Assembly (NCBI RefSeq): GCF_029227915.1
Contig: NC_079880.1
Coordinates: forward strand, 10,381,501-10,445,500
DNA: 64,000 bases
Source of the DNA: Hydractinia symbiolongicarpus
Taxonomy: Eukaryota; Cnidaria; Hydrozoa; Anthoathecata; Hydractiniidae
Direction of reading: 5' to 3'
In this document: in pieces, positions 10,395-20,339 of the stretch
How positions within the stretch are numbered: position 1 is the first letter of the stretch
Layout: each line of letters opens with the position of its first letter
Notes under the pieces: generated by a model
Database searches by the model: none
The model's input: the letters and a program-made list of their open reading frames with translations, nothing else
What the model was told of the DNA's origin: nothing
Translations under genes and position numbers: made by a program

Positions 10395-11160
10395 CCTCCA
10401 CCTCTGTGTTTTCTATTGTTATTCTGCTAAAGATAATATATACTGTAAAAACATATGCCAGAAAAGAAAATATGTCATATTTTTTGTTTTAAGAATAATA
10501 ACTGCTTCTTAAGCGTGGGAGCGTCGTGCGAGCTTTTCTGTAGCGACATTGCACAAAAACATTAACTTTTCGAGATATTCGTGGACTGATTAAAATTCAA
10601 TGCCATGTAAATTTAAGCGTTAATGATAAAATACAGAACTTAATCTCAGAAATAAAAAATACAAAATACAAAATAAGAGTACTTTTTCCTTGATAGTTGT
10701 TTGTTCTGCGGATTACACCGAACACTGCCCTACATATAGAGGCCACGTAGCCGTTTATATATTTTCAGTCTTTATTTCGGTTTATAATATACAGTTTTCT
10801 CGCTTAACCCCGACATTAGACTACCAAGCCATATTTTTATCAATAGCTGCCTGAAAAGTTTCCTAAAAAGATTTCCATGAAATAGGATCTCTAAAAAACT
10901 TTCTAGTTTTTTAACTTGAGTAGTTTTACAATTTTCGATAGCAGGTAATTATTTTCTGCATCTTCGATAATTAACTCTTGTGTTCTTTTCCGAAAAAAAA
11001 AAAGAATCTTGTCCAGTTGTTGTTGCGAAATACTTTTCAATGACTTCAAAGTAACTAAATGTTTGCTCTTTAAAACCATCATAAATTTTTTCGAAATAAT
11101 TCAGCTATAAGTTTGCTTACATGATTTATTTAACGATCTCTACTTCTTCTCTTTATTACA
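10395..11160. other. Non-genic spacer
   Basis: This AT-rich sequence upstream of Mpv17 copy 1 has no coding frame with family resemblance. It contains AAAATACA-type short repeats near 10,655-10,670. Confidence 0.45.
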
Positions 11161-11162
11161 AA

Positions 11163-11740
11163 GCGGCTCCATCTTCCAGCATTTCAAAGAATTTGAAACT
11201 CTAAACTGCTACAGAGGTTCCATCTTTCAGCATTTCAAACAATTTGAAGCTCTAAACTGCTACAGAGGTTCCATCTTCCAGCATTTCAAACAATTTGAAA
11301 CTCTAAACTGCTACAGAGGTTCCATCTTCCAGCATTTCAAACAATTTAAAGCTCTAAACTGCTACAGAGGTTCCATCTTCCAGCATTTTAAACAATTTGA
11401 AGCTCTAAACTGCTACAGAGGTTCCATCTTCCAGCATTTCAAACAATTTGAAGCTCTAAACTGCTACAGAGGTTCCATCTTCCAGCATTTTAAACAATTT
11501 GAAGCGCTAAACTGCTACAGAGGTTCCCTCTTCCAGCATTTAAACAATTTGAAGCTCTAAACTGCTACAGATATTTCATCTTCCAGCATTTCAAACAACT
11601 TGAAGCTCTAAACTGCTACAGAGGTTCCATCTTCCAGCATTTTAAACAATTTGAAGCGCTAAACTGCTACAGAGGTTCCCTCTTCCATCGTTTTAAACCA
11701 TTTGAAGCTCTAAACTGCTACACAGCGGCCCCATCTTTCC
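11163..11740 (+). repeat. 51-bp minisatellite, about 11 copies
   Basis: Tandem units of 51 bp contain GGTTCCATCTTCCAGCATTT, a CAAACAATTTGAAGC block and CTCTAAACTGCTACAGA. The period is measured from GAGGTTC at 11,214 and 11,265. The outer units are diverged and the central ones are near identical. Confidence 0.95.
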
Positions 11741-12940
11741 AACATTCCAAACAAAATAAAACGCCAAGCTGCTGCCACAATTCTCGTGGATTTTTCCTTT
11801 TTGATTTCCACAGGAAAAAAAATACATGTGGTGAATTTAAAGTACAGGATGTAACCAGCCTTTTGGGGTATCATAAACAAGACAGTTATTTTGAATTCAT
11901 TCTAGTAATGAGTTTTTTTAAGTTCAGTGGACTTGTGAACGTTCATAGCAGACTTAGACTTTAGATCTTCGGTTATTTAGTTAAAATCTTTCCGATCGGA
12001 GTAGGTCTAGGTGTTAAATGCATTACTGATGAGATAATGCAGGCCTTCGGTTTGTTCCTCGAAAGTAACAAATATAAATCTTCTACAGGGAGCAAGCAAA
12101 CATAAATTAATCTTATTTAGAAAATTTTAATCTCACTAACAGAAATATTCGCCACTATTACTTTAAGTCCAGAACTAAGGGAAAAACATTAACAAATGTT
12201 GATTTTGATATTTCTTTGCTATCAAAGTTTGTACCGTCAATTTATAACACGTGAAATAACAAAACAATGGAGCGTATTCACAGTCATATCTATAGTCAAG
12301 AAGAACAAACGAATGATGCTACTATTTTATCAGTAACATGTGATATGCTAAGCGCTTGCATATTTTGACCTTAAATGATTTTTCTCTGCATAGTTTTTTG
12401 TGGTAAAAGATTTTTTTTTTTTTTGAAGTAGGCATACAATACACAATTTCTTATTAAAAATGCAAAATGCAAGCATATAAACAAGTGATAATCTATATAT
12501 ATAAAATCATTTGTTATAAAAAAAAACTCATTATTTGCCCATGTAGTATACCTTTAGAAAGATATAAATGGGGGCTTCACGGACAAAACTTTCCACGGTC
12601 AAACCCTTATAAAACCGCTTTTCTCGCTCCCTCCCTCGATACCTTAAAAACTTATGACGTCACAGATTTTCATCATACCTTAAATGAGTCAAGTCACATG
12701 ACCCACAAATCTGCTGACATCAACAAAAACCCCACATCATCAAATCTGCTGACATCAACAAAATTTGCTGACATCAGATCACGTGACACGCTATATGTGC
12801 AATATGGAGGGAATTTCGCATACTCAAAGGTCTGTCCCAAAAATCGCTGGTTGAATTCCCCATATAATAAAGGGTAAAATGAGTTAATTCAAGAATGCAG
12901 TCAGTAAACTATACAGCACTGTTCTATTACAACAGGGTAA
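11741..12940. other. Non-genic spacer between minisatellite and Polinton relic
   Basis: No gene is supported. A start resembling a Helitron 5' end (A then TCTATATATATAAAATC, about 12,491) is followed by a T-poor block and the CTTCACGGACAAAA / TTTCCACGGTCAAA sequence (12,572-12,605). I could not find a matching 3' end. TCTGCTGACATCA is repeated at 12,710-12,775. The 136-codon open frame here is not recognisable. Confidence 0.4.
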
Positions 12941-12949
12941 AGGAGCAAA

Positions 12950-15718
12950 TGTCGAGAACCCTTTACGATGAGGTTTAGGAAGAGGCACAAGAAGGGCATA
13001 GCACTGAGGAGAATGTTGAAAGCGTCGAACCCGTGGAGCACAAAAAGGCGATGAACGGTGCCTACAAGGCTTTTCGAGTAGACGGGTGAGGTAAGACTGA
13101 TATCGACAGCTATATCGAGCTTGTCAAGGAGCAGGTTGAGAGGCTTGTCGAGGAGCAGGATTAGATACTGCCAAAGTTCAGATGCACCTGCGGGAACAGA
13201 GGAACCCTGAGATCGCGGTGAATGTGCTTTTTGTTAATCAGAAGAGTATCTACATTGCTCGCAGGTGAAATTTCATGATGGTCAGTGCCAGTTCAAAGCC
13301 CCTTTCATGCCGTATGCGGATTTTGAGAACAGAAACAAAATGAATCAGTTGAAGACTGATAGGAAGGGTAAGGCCCCATACACGGAGAAGCTCAACACTC
13401 ACGTTCCCTGAGGATGGTGTTTGTATAGCAAGTTTGCGTATGGAGACGATCCCGATCCGTTGAAGTGTTATCGTGGAGAAAGCTTGTAGACTATCTGGAG
13501 AAAAAGGTAAGGCGGCTGTACGAGTTCTATCCACAGCAGCCTATGTCAGAATTTACAGACGTCTTGAAGAGAGAGCATGAAGCGGCAAAGACATGTCACA
13601 TCTGCTTGAAAGCGTTTGATGATCTTGAGAATCGTAAAGTCAGAGATCATTGTCACTATACGGGGTTCTATCGAGGTGCAGCGCACGATCTCTGTAATTT
13701 GAAGTACAAGATTCCGAATTTTGTCCCGGTCGCTTTTCATAACCTGAGCGGGTACGATGCAAACCTGTTCATCAAGGAGCTTGGGAGAAGGTTTAACAAG
13801 GACGACATCAGCGTCATTGCAGAAAACAAAGAAAAGTACATCTCTTTCAAGGTGTCACTCCTAGTCAAGCTGGCAGGTATAACGGATAGAAATGGAAAGC
13901 CTGTGCACAAGAAGGTTGAGCTCCGGTTCATCGACAGCTGTCAGTTCATGGCATTTAGTTTGGATAATCTGTCAAGTAACCTGAGTGACGAGCAGTGTAA
14001 GAATCTTCGGCGGCTTTATCGGGATGAAGAGCACCTCAAGCTTATGCGACGGAAAGGTGTGTATCCGTACGAGTACATTTACAGTTGGGAGAAATTTAAA
14101 AAGATGGCGCTTCCACCTAGAGAGGCCTTCTATAGCAAGTTGCACATGAAAGGAATCAATGACAAAGACTACGTACATGCTCAGAAAGTAGGGGAAAGAA
14201 TCACACCTGAGGATAATAAACAAGTAACCCTGGGAGACTATCACGATGTGTACTTGACAACCGACGTCTTGTTGCTGGCAGATGTTTTTGAGACCTTTCG
14301 CGAGACGTGTTTGAACCACTACAGGTTGGATCCCGCGCACTTTTACACAGCTCCCGGTTTAGCATGGAAAGCAGCCCTTAAGGAAACTGAAATTCAGCTT
14401 GAGTTGCTGACAGACATTGACATGCTTTTGATGTTTGAGCAGGGCATTAGAGGTGAAATAAGTCAGGCTGTGAAGCGCTACGCAAAGACTAACAACCGCC
14501 ATATGCCTGACTACGAGCCTGAGGAGGCCAGCACCTTCATCCAATACCTGGACGCGAAAAATTTGTACGGCTGGGCGATGATGCAAAATCTGCCAACACA
14601 TGGTTTTAGGTGGATCAATCAGGTCGAAAAGTTCACACCTGAATTTATTGACAAACTGGCGAAGAAAGATCACAAGGGTTATATTTTGGAGGTTGACGTT
14701 AAGTATCCGCAGGAGCTGCACAAGAGTCACAACGAGCTGCCTTTTTTGCCAGAGAGTATGAAGATTGGAAAGGTTAAGAAACTGGTGCCAAACCTAAACA
14801 GAAAGAAGAAGTACGTGGTTCACATTAGAACGCTAAATCAAACGCTCAAACATGACCTGGTTTTGAAGAAGGTGCACTGAGCGATCAAATTTGAACAGAG
14901 CGCATGGTTAAAGCCTTATATCATGAAGAACACGGAGCTTCGGAAAGCAGACAAAAACGAGTTCGAGAAGGACAACAGTGTGTTCGGCAAGACGATGGAG
15001 AACATCCGAAAACACAGAAACATGAAGCTGGTTACTGATGAGTTAAAGTACAAACAGTACATCATGAAGCCCAACTTCAAGGACAGCGTGCGTGAGTACT
15101 TGATTGGTGTTGAAATGGGAAAGACTGCGATCACCATGAATAAGCCTATGTATCTTGGGCAAGCCATAATGGACATGAGCAAGCTCGTGATATATGAGTT
15201 CCATTACGACTACATGAAGCCGATATACGGAGAGAGAGCCCAGGTGGGCTATATGGACACCGACTCCCTCGTGTATGAGCTCGAGACCCAAGACTTCTAC
15301 AAGGATGTCGCAGGAGATGTAGAGGCAAGGTTTGATACTAGCGGGTATGTTGAACAACGGTCGTACGGGCAAGAAAAAGAAAATCATAGGCCTTATGAAA
15401 GACGAGTTGAATGGGAAGATCATGACAGAGTTCATCGCACTTCGGGCGAAGATGTACGCCTATCGCAAGCTGGATGAGGGTGAAGACAAGCGCTGCAAAG
15501 GCACTAAGAAGTGCGTGGTGTCAGAGGGTATAAGCTTCGAGGACTACAAGGACTGCCTTTCAATGGTACAGCTCTGTAGAGAGCAGGTCCTATTTGAGCA
15601 TAAGAAGCACGAGATCTATACGGTCAACAGAAGCAAAATAGCAATAAACATAGACGACGACAAGCGGATCATCGCGGAAGATGGAATCAACACGTTTGCT
15701 AGAGGGTACATAGCGTAA
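12950..15718 (+). pseudogene. Polinton/Maverick protein-primed DNA polymerase B (degraded)
   Basis: A family-B (DNA_pol_B_2 type) polymerase is spread over several frames. The N-terminal part (from about 12,950) has stops at 12,978 and further on. ExoI motif YADFE lies near 13,311. A cysteine/histidine segment CHICLKAF ... DHCHYTG follows (about 13,600-13,660). ExoII HNLSGYDA is at about 13,738. Palm motif A LDAKNLYGWAM is at 14,548-14,580. Motif B survives as NSVFGKTMEN near 14,973, and motif C as YMDTDS near 15,252. Breaks: stops in the N-terminal part and near 13,410, a frame change near 13,480, an in-frame TGA at 14,878-14,880, and a frame change near 15,330-15,350. Motif B has also lost about six residues, including the expected lysine. 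The open 471-codon stretch (13,465-14,880) is the best-preserved part. The gene is non-functional. Confidence 0.9.
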
Positions 15719-15861
15719 GCAGTAGTTGTCAAAGGTGTAGTGCGGCTATACCTTTGCACACAGGGCTCCAATAAATGTAAACCTTGTTACTCCTCGCTGT
15801 ACTCCTGCCGTACGTTCTGATCGTGTTCTGCTTTTGTAGGTACAGGAGGTTATTAATAAAG

Positions 15862-16389
15862 ATGTCAGATCTCGCTGATATATTTGATGTAGTTGATACC
15901 CCAGCAGAAGCCTTTGAAGCCTTGAAAGATGCTATACGCAAAGGCAAGGGTCATCTTCTGCCGAAAAAGTGCACAGAGGGCTATGTTGACAAAGCATCAG
16001 ATGAGGTGATCGACAAGGTACATGCTGAGTACGTTCAACGTGAGCTCAAGGAAAAGGGTAAGAAGACTGCCAAGGCCTTGTTAAGTCATGCTATCACCAT
16101 GTACACGAAGGCTATAGGCAACGTGGTGCAGCTGGATAGTGCTGAGGGTCTAAGACAAGACCTAGAGGGTGACCTAATTATCCGAGAAAGCATGGCAGAC
16201 CTGGGGATTCTTGTATACTCAGCCCTCGGCAAATTTCTAGCACCTCTGTTGGTTGCCGCCCATACAATCAACCACACACAGCTCAAGGTGTCCAGGGAGG
16301 GTTCGGAGGAGGATGATGAAAAGGGAGAAAAGGAATCAAGGTTAGGTTTTGAAGTAGTTCTTGTATGCTGTGGGGTATACAAGATATGA
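15862..16389 (+). CDS. Small Polinton-associated helical protein, function unknown
   Basis: An open frame of 175 codons from ATG 15,862 (MSDLADIFDVVD). The upstream open extension has no ATG. Visible features are an acidic N-terminus, a lysine-rich segment (KEKGKKTAKALL), a hydrophobic stretch LGILVYSALGKFLAPLLVAA (about residues 114-133), and an acidic/charged tail EEDDEKGEKE. It lies 143 bp after the polB relic on the same strand, and its stop overlaps the next ATG (ATGA at 16,386-16,389). The compact layout between polB and the packaging ATPase indicates a Polinton accessory or virion-type gene. I do not recognise a family and do not assign capsid or protease function. Confidence 0.6.
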   Translation: MSDLADIFDVVDTPAEAFEALKDAIRKGKGHLLPKKCTEGYVDKASDEVIDKVHAEYVQRELKEKGKKTAKALLSHAITMYTKAIGNVVQLDSAEGLRQDLEGDLIIRESMADLGILVYSALGKFLAPLLVAAHTINHTQLKVSREGSEEDDEKGEKESRLGFEVVLVCCGVYKI

Positions 16390-16847
16390 GCGACTCTTCT
16401 AGCCAACAGGTCATAACCAAGAAGCATCCCGGGAGTGTAGCACAGGGGGACAAGCTGGTGGCACTGATGAAGCAGAGGAAGGAACAACTGAAACAACAAC
16501 AGGGCACAGTACAATCCACCAGTTTTGGTAGCAGTTCAGTAGCAAGTTCTGGAACCTCTACTGGTAGCAGTTCAGTAGCAAGTTCTGGTGCCAGTTCTGT
16601 ACACTACTTCTATGGCACCGTAGGTCTCGCTGTGGCCGTGGGTATCGTTGCAGTAGTTGTGGTCTATAAGCAGAAACAAGGCAGCAACACTGAGTCCCAG
16701 GGTGGATCAGCAAAAGGGCCAGAGCCATCGCGTCATCACCAAGAGCAGAAGCCCCACGGCAGCCTCAAATTGACATGTTCAAAATGCGTTAAACCCTCGT
16801 ATATAATGAAACATGAGCAGCAAAGGGTATCAAAGAGAAGTTGTTGA
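16386..16847 (+). CDS. Ser-rich single-pass membrane protein of the Polinton relic
   Basis: 153 codons starting MSDSSSQQ. The ATG overlaps the upstream stop (ATGA), a tight arrangement typical of compact viral-like gene blocks. Features in order: a Lys/Gln-rich helix (LMKQRKEQLKQQQ), then a Ser/Thr/Gly repeat in which SSVASSG recurs at about residues 50-72, with the related tail SSVH after it. Next come one hydrophobic segment, VGLAVAVGIVAVVVVY (about residues 82-97), and a basic hydrophilic tail. There is no N-terminal signal, so type II or tail-type topology is possible. It is open despite the broken neighbours. The family was not recognised. Confidence 0.55.
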   Translation: MSDSSSQQVITKKHPGSVAQGDKLVALMKQRKEQLKQQQGTVQSTSFGSSSVASSGTSTGSSSVASSGASSVHYFYGTVGLAVAVGIVAVVVVYKQKQGSNTESQGGSAKGPEPSRHHQEQKPHGSLKLTCSKCVKPSYIMKHEQQRVSKRSC

Positions 16848-16962
16848 TTCTCTATGGGAATCCGTCAGACTGGTGTCATACACAATTCTTCTAGCACTAG
16901 ATGCAAAAAGGCGCTGGGAATTTCTAGGCCAGGAGCCAAAATGGACCTGGAGGACGGTTTAA
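16813..16962 (+). CDS. Small ORF (49 codons) in the Polinton gene block
   Basis: Starts MSSKGYQREVVDSL and ends KWTWRTV. It has a central moderately hydrophobic helix (VRLVSYTILLALDAKRRW). It overlaps the 3' end of the preceding gene by 35 bp and the next small ORF by 22 bp, in different frames. Support is only position, overlap pattern and sensible composition. Confidence 0.35.
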   Translation: MSSKGYQREVVDSLWESVRLVSYTILLALDAKRRWEFLGQEPKWTWRTV

Positions 16963-17054
16963 AGCTTGCTGGCTATATGACAGGAGCGATATTATTCGAC
17001 GATTATGCGATAAAACAAGGCTGGTATAAACGTTCCTTAATGTTTTCGAAATAA
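16941..17054 (+). CDS. Small ORF (37 codons) in the Polinton gene block
   Basis: Begins MDLEDGLKLAGYMTGAILFD with a short hydrophobic centre, followed by a basic end (KQGWYKRSL). It overlaps the previous small ORF and precedes the packaging ATPase relic by 58 bp. The frame extends upstream to 16,854, but the ATG at 16,941 fits the overlapping layout better. Function unknown. Confidence 0.35.
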   Translation: MDLEDGLKLAGYMTGAILFDDYAIKQGWYKRSLMFSK

Positions 17055-17112
17055 ATAACTGTCCAGCAAAAAAAGCGTGTTTGTGTGGAGGGTAAACACA
17101 GCTTTGAATAAA

Positions 17113-17700
17113 ATGCTAGACATTGTTAAAGATCCACATACGGCAATCTTTACTGTGCCGACAAGCTAAAAGAAAACGCAGCGTGTCCTGGATTTGCTTG
17201 AGAATGAGTACAAGCGACACTACTACAACATAGTCATACTATGCCCTACTATACAGTGGAATAGCACGTACCTCGAAAGATCTTCGCTATGGAAAGATGA
17301 CTATGTTTTTCTGATAGACCTAAAGGATCAGCTCTTCGAATGGATAGGAAAATTGTCGTCCTTGCTAGCAGGCAAAGAAACATTGTTCATCATCGATCAA
17401 ATGATCGCTGACGAGAGTCACGACAAAAAGCGTCAACCCTTACTTGAACTTGCCATCAGTGGAAGACACAGGAAGCACAGTCTCTAGCTCCTCACACAGT
17501 CGTATACCGCCCTACTGAAGAACCTTCAAAGGCAAAAAAAGCAGTTGTTCATGTGGTACCCACACGCAGGATCGAACATGAAGCTTATCGATGAGGAAAC
17601 GAATCTAATCAGGGGAGACTATCAAGGCTCAACTCAAAAAATCCAAGCATGCTTGCTTGTACGTGAGACTGGAGCACCCTAAAAGCTATAAAATTCTCGA
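17113..17700 (+). pseudogene. Polinton FtsK/A32-like genome-packaging ATPase (broken)
   Basis: ATG 17,113 starts MLDIVKDPHTAIFTVPTS followed by a TAA stop and KKTQRVLDLLE. The stop falls within the Walker A loop (expected GPT.xGKT pattern). Beyond it lie ILCPTIQWN, a DDYVFLIDLKD segment, and Walker B LFIIDQMIAD, where the usual second acidic residue is Q. Then come RQPLLELAISGRHR, a TAG at 17,485-17,487, then LLTQSYTALLKNL and FMWYP. The order and motifs are those of the packaging ATPases of Polintons and related double-stranded DNA viruses. Two stops make it a pseudogene. Further stops lie near 17,680-17,700. Confidence 0.85.
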
Positions 17701-17914
17701 GTGATAAGTTCTGTCCCAAGCAACCTGGTTGGAATAATTCCAAAACTACAAGTTGTACTATGAGTTGTAATTCCTCTTTTTTATGTTGTACTAAGGCAGA
17801 AAAGTCAAGAAGTCGTGTGGGGAAGATTTTAACGCTAATCTCTTTCTTTACGGTTTTTCGACATTTGAAAAAGACTGTTATGTTAACAATTTAACGACAT
17901 TTTGGTATTCGTCT

Positions 17915-18550
17915 CTATTTCTCGACAGCCTTGATCCTCGTCGTACCAGAAGTTAAATCTTCAATCTTCTGAAAAATTTCCGGTAATTGTGGTTGGTTTT
18001 TAATGTATGACAAACAGATTAGCCAAATAAAAGACACACCGGACATATAAACAACACGTAATACTGGAGGAACGAACGCAAAGTTTATAATTTGTGCTGC
18101 AGGCCAAAACATACAGGCTGTAACATATGTTGGTAAAAGTTTTCGTTTTAATTCATCTTTAGTTGCATGCCATGGTTTGTGCTCAAGTTTTCCCATTCCA
18201 ACATAAAATATGCATAAACTTGGTATGGTAAATAAAAATTGATGTATAGCTAACTTTAAAAGTATACTTCTTGGAGATTTACCCGGAAATTTAAGATCTA
18301 AAAATCCATAATAGTAATAGTATACTGGTCCATAGTAAACAAGCCCCATTGTGGCCATGTTTCGAAGTCGTGTCCAATCCACGCGATTTAAGTTTTTATG
18401 CTCGATAGCTTGACAAGCCAGATCCGCTCCACTGATTAAACTGGTAAAAGTCACTATATTTGATGCGAGAGGATATTTTTGAAAAGTACGACGTAACGTT
18501 GAAAGAATCATTCTCTTCGTAATTTTGATATTTGCTCCTTCAGTTATCAA
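17915..18550 (-). CDS. Mpv17/PMP22-family membrane protein, copy 2
   Basis: An intact intronless 211-codon paralog of the gene at 9,617-10,252, with about 14 amino-acid differences. It keeps YYGP (72-75), PWHATKDEL (126-134), FWPAAQ (148-153) and the VPP/R region. Position 103 is His where copy 1 has Asp, changing the well-conserved DQ pair of the family to HQ. The N-terminus (MITEGANIK) and C-terminus (GTTRIKAVEK) are the most diverged parts. The shared upstream DNA (ACTGCGCTTAGA, CTGTCCTTTGT) shows that the promoter region was duplicated as well. The start is the ATG at 18,548-18,550. Confidence 0.88.
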   Translation of the reverse strand: MITEGANIKITKRMILSTLRRTFQKYPLASNIVTFTSLISGADLACQAIEHKNLNRVDWTRLRNMATMGLVYYGPVYYYYYGFLDLKFPGKSPRSILLKLAIHQFLFTIPSLCIFYVGMGKLEHKPWHATKDELKRKLLPTYVTACMFWPAAQIINFAFVPPVLRVVYMSGVSFIWLICLSYIKNQPQLPEIFQKIEDLTSGTTRIKAVEK

Positions 18551-18833
18551 CTTAATTTCTCCAACCTTGGAACTCCAATTTTATACTGCGCTTAGATATA
18601 CGACTTACTGTCCTTTGTTTAAAACTGGCGAACAAAAAATTACGTTACAAATCCATAGATATGAAGTTTGCATCTCGTGTTGTGAACGACGAATCTTTGT
18701 TTCGTGTGTGGTTTCTCTCCATCACATTTGTTTTTTGTTAATCAGTTAATCATTTTGTTAATCAGTTCTACTAAGGTTAATTAAAAAGACGTAAGACAGA
18801 AAAACATTACCATGACAATTAATATGTTTTTAA

Positions 18834-19914
18834 TCAACACGAATTGTTGATGAGGTTGTTGTTGATTCCATAGAAGAGGGTTTTAAATGTGATCAGTGCG
18901 AAAAAATATGCAAGACATTAAGAGGTTTAACCAGACATAAAAATAGCAAGCATGGCCCTACTTCTGTGGCTGAACCTCATCACCAAAAGCCTGAAAATAA
19001 ATTACACCCTCTATACTTGAAGAAATACATCGGAGAATGTGCTTCCAAGCTAGCTCTAGATGAGTGCTATAGTGAAGAAACGAGAAAGGGTTTTTTGATG
19101 TTTCAAAAGCCAACACTAGATGATGCTAGATACACCTTTGAATTTATTAAAGATGTTGTAGCCAGTTTTAAAAACAATAGCGAAAAATTTTATGCCTCTT
19201 TTTACAAATGTGTTTCCGAGAATATTGTTTTCAAAAACTTATCAAAAAGAGCATCAGTTATCCTAGGATTTGAGTTAGCGAACTATGTACTTGCCCACCT
19301 AACAGGTTCAGTTGTTAATGGTGATATTGCAAATGTATCTCCAGGTACAAATTTTTTTACCAAAGGAAAAGCAAATTATTAAATATCTTGCAGGATATGT
19401 TTTTGGAACACTTTACAGACGTATACGTAATTCGAAACAAAGTCGTAGTATCTTGAATCTGCAAAGCATACATCTACTTATTGCTGGTAAATCAACTGAC
19501 CAGGAACACGATACCGAAATCAATACACTAGTTCGCATTAAAGACCGAGGCGGCTTATGGACAGTAACATCAGAAGTTTTTGAAATTTTTTCCATAGTTG
19601 AATCCCATTTCCACCAAGAGTCTAGCACCACGCATAGAAGTATTGACAGTAAAAAAATGGTATCATATCTCATGAATAATGCAAGAATTTTATGCAATTA
19701 CAACAAATTAAAAAATGCTTCAACTGAAGAAGTTAGTAAAGAGATAGCTTCGAATTTACTGGAACATCTAATCATGTTGTATATTCGTGTTCGTGTATAT
19801 TCACTTGTGAAGGATAAATGTCAACGGCACAATGTTAAATCAAAGGCTAAAAAATCACGATTGTTGCGAACTGAAGTAAAAAAAACATCAAGCACTTTGG
19901 ATCATGGACATTAG
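18834..19914 (+). pseudogene. C2H2-finger protein of a THAP/P-type transposon neighbourhood
   Basis: The frame is open from 18,834 without an ATG, so the 5' end is missing or spliced. It has one classical C2H2 finger (CDQCEKICKTLRGLTRHKN, with a second His five residues later) at about 18,888-18,953. A helical region follows. Near 19,351-19,380, at a run of seven T, the frame changes and continues as EKQIIKYLAGYVFGTLYRRI, then LVRIKDRGGLWTVTSEVFEI, then NLLEHLIMLYIRVRVYS, ending at 19,914. The YLAGYV motif resembles the late region of P/hAT-type transposases. I recognise it as a repeat-linked cnidarian family without a name. It is arranged tail to tail with the THAP transposase relic at 20.3-21.5 kb, 430 bp away. 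Confidence 0.55.
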
Positions 19915-20339
19915 TCTTGAACAACAGACTATAAACTTGTTAAAACAGCTATTTTTATAGCTACAAACTTATAAAAAACATTATTTTGGAAAGAACAAGA
20001 AGTACACGGAAATATTCAACCTTTAAAAGTAAGTATTTTTGTATGGAACTTACAGAAAATGATTTCATACACATTCAGTTTATTGTGTGCTGCAAAATAC
20101 TACCTTCAGAATAATGCTGGATAAATATTTGCCCATTGGGACTCAAAAATTTATGTGGAACTTATATTTGTGAATACTGGCCCACAGAATTTTCTAATCA
20201 TACTCACCATCAGAACCATAAAAACAGAGTAAGGTGAAGCCAGTAATAATGTTTTTTAAGATGTGTGACTATAAAAATAACCGTTTTTGTGTGCTGCTTC
20301 TTCTTTGATTTGTTGATGACTCGGCGCCTTAATCATTTT

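Noticed and set aside
12491-12890. Second Helitron starting TCTATATATATAAAATC
   Set aside because: The 5' end looks right, but I found no terminal hairpin plus CTRR within the following kilobase.
13250-15435. Minus-strand open frames of 60-130 codons in the Polinton polymerase region
   Set aside because: Shadows of the plus-strand polymerase relic; none has family resemblance.
12950-17700. A complete, active Polinton
   Set aside because: Integrase, protease and capsid genes were not found. Polymerase and ATPase carry stops, and no terminal inverted repeats were identified.
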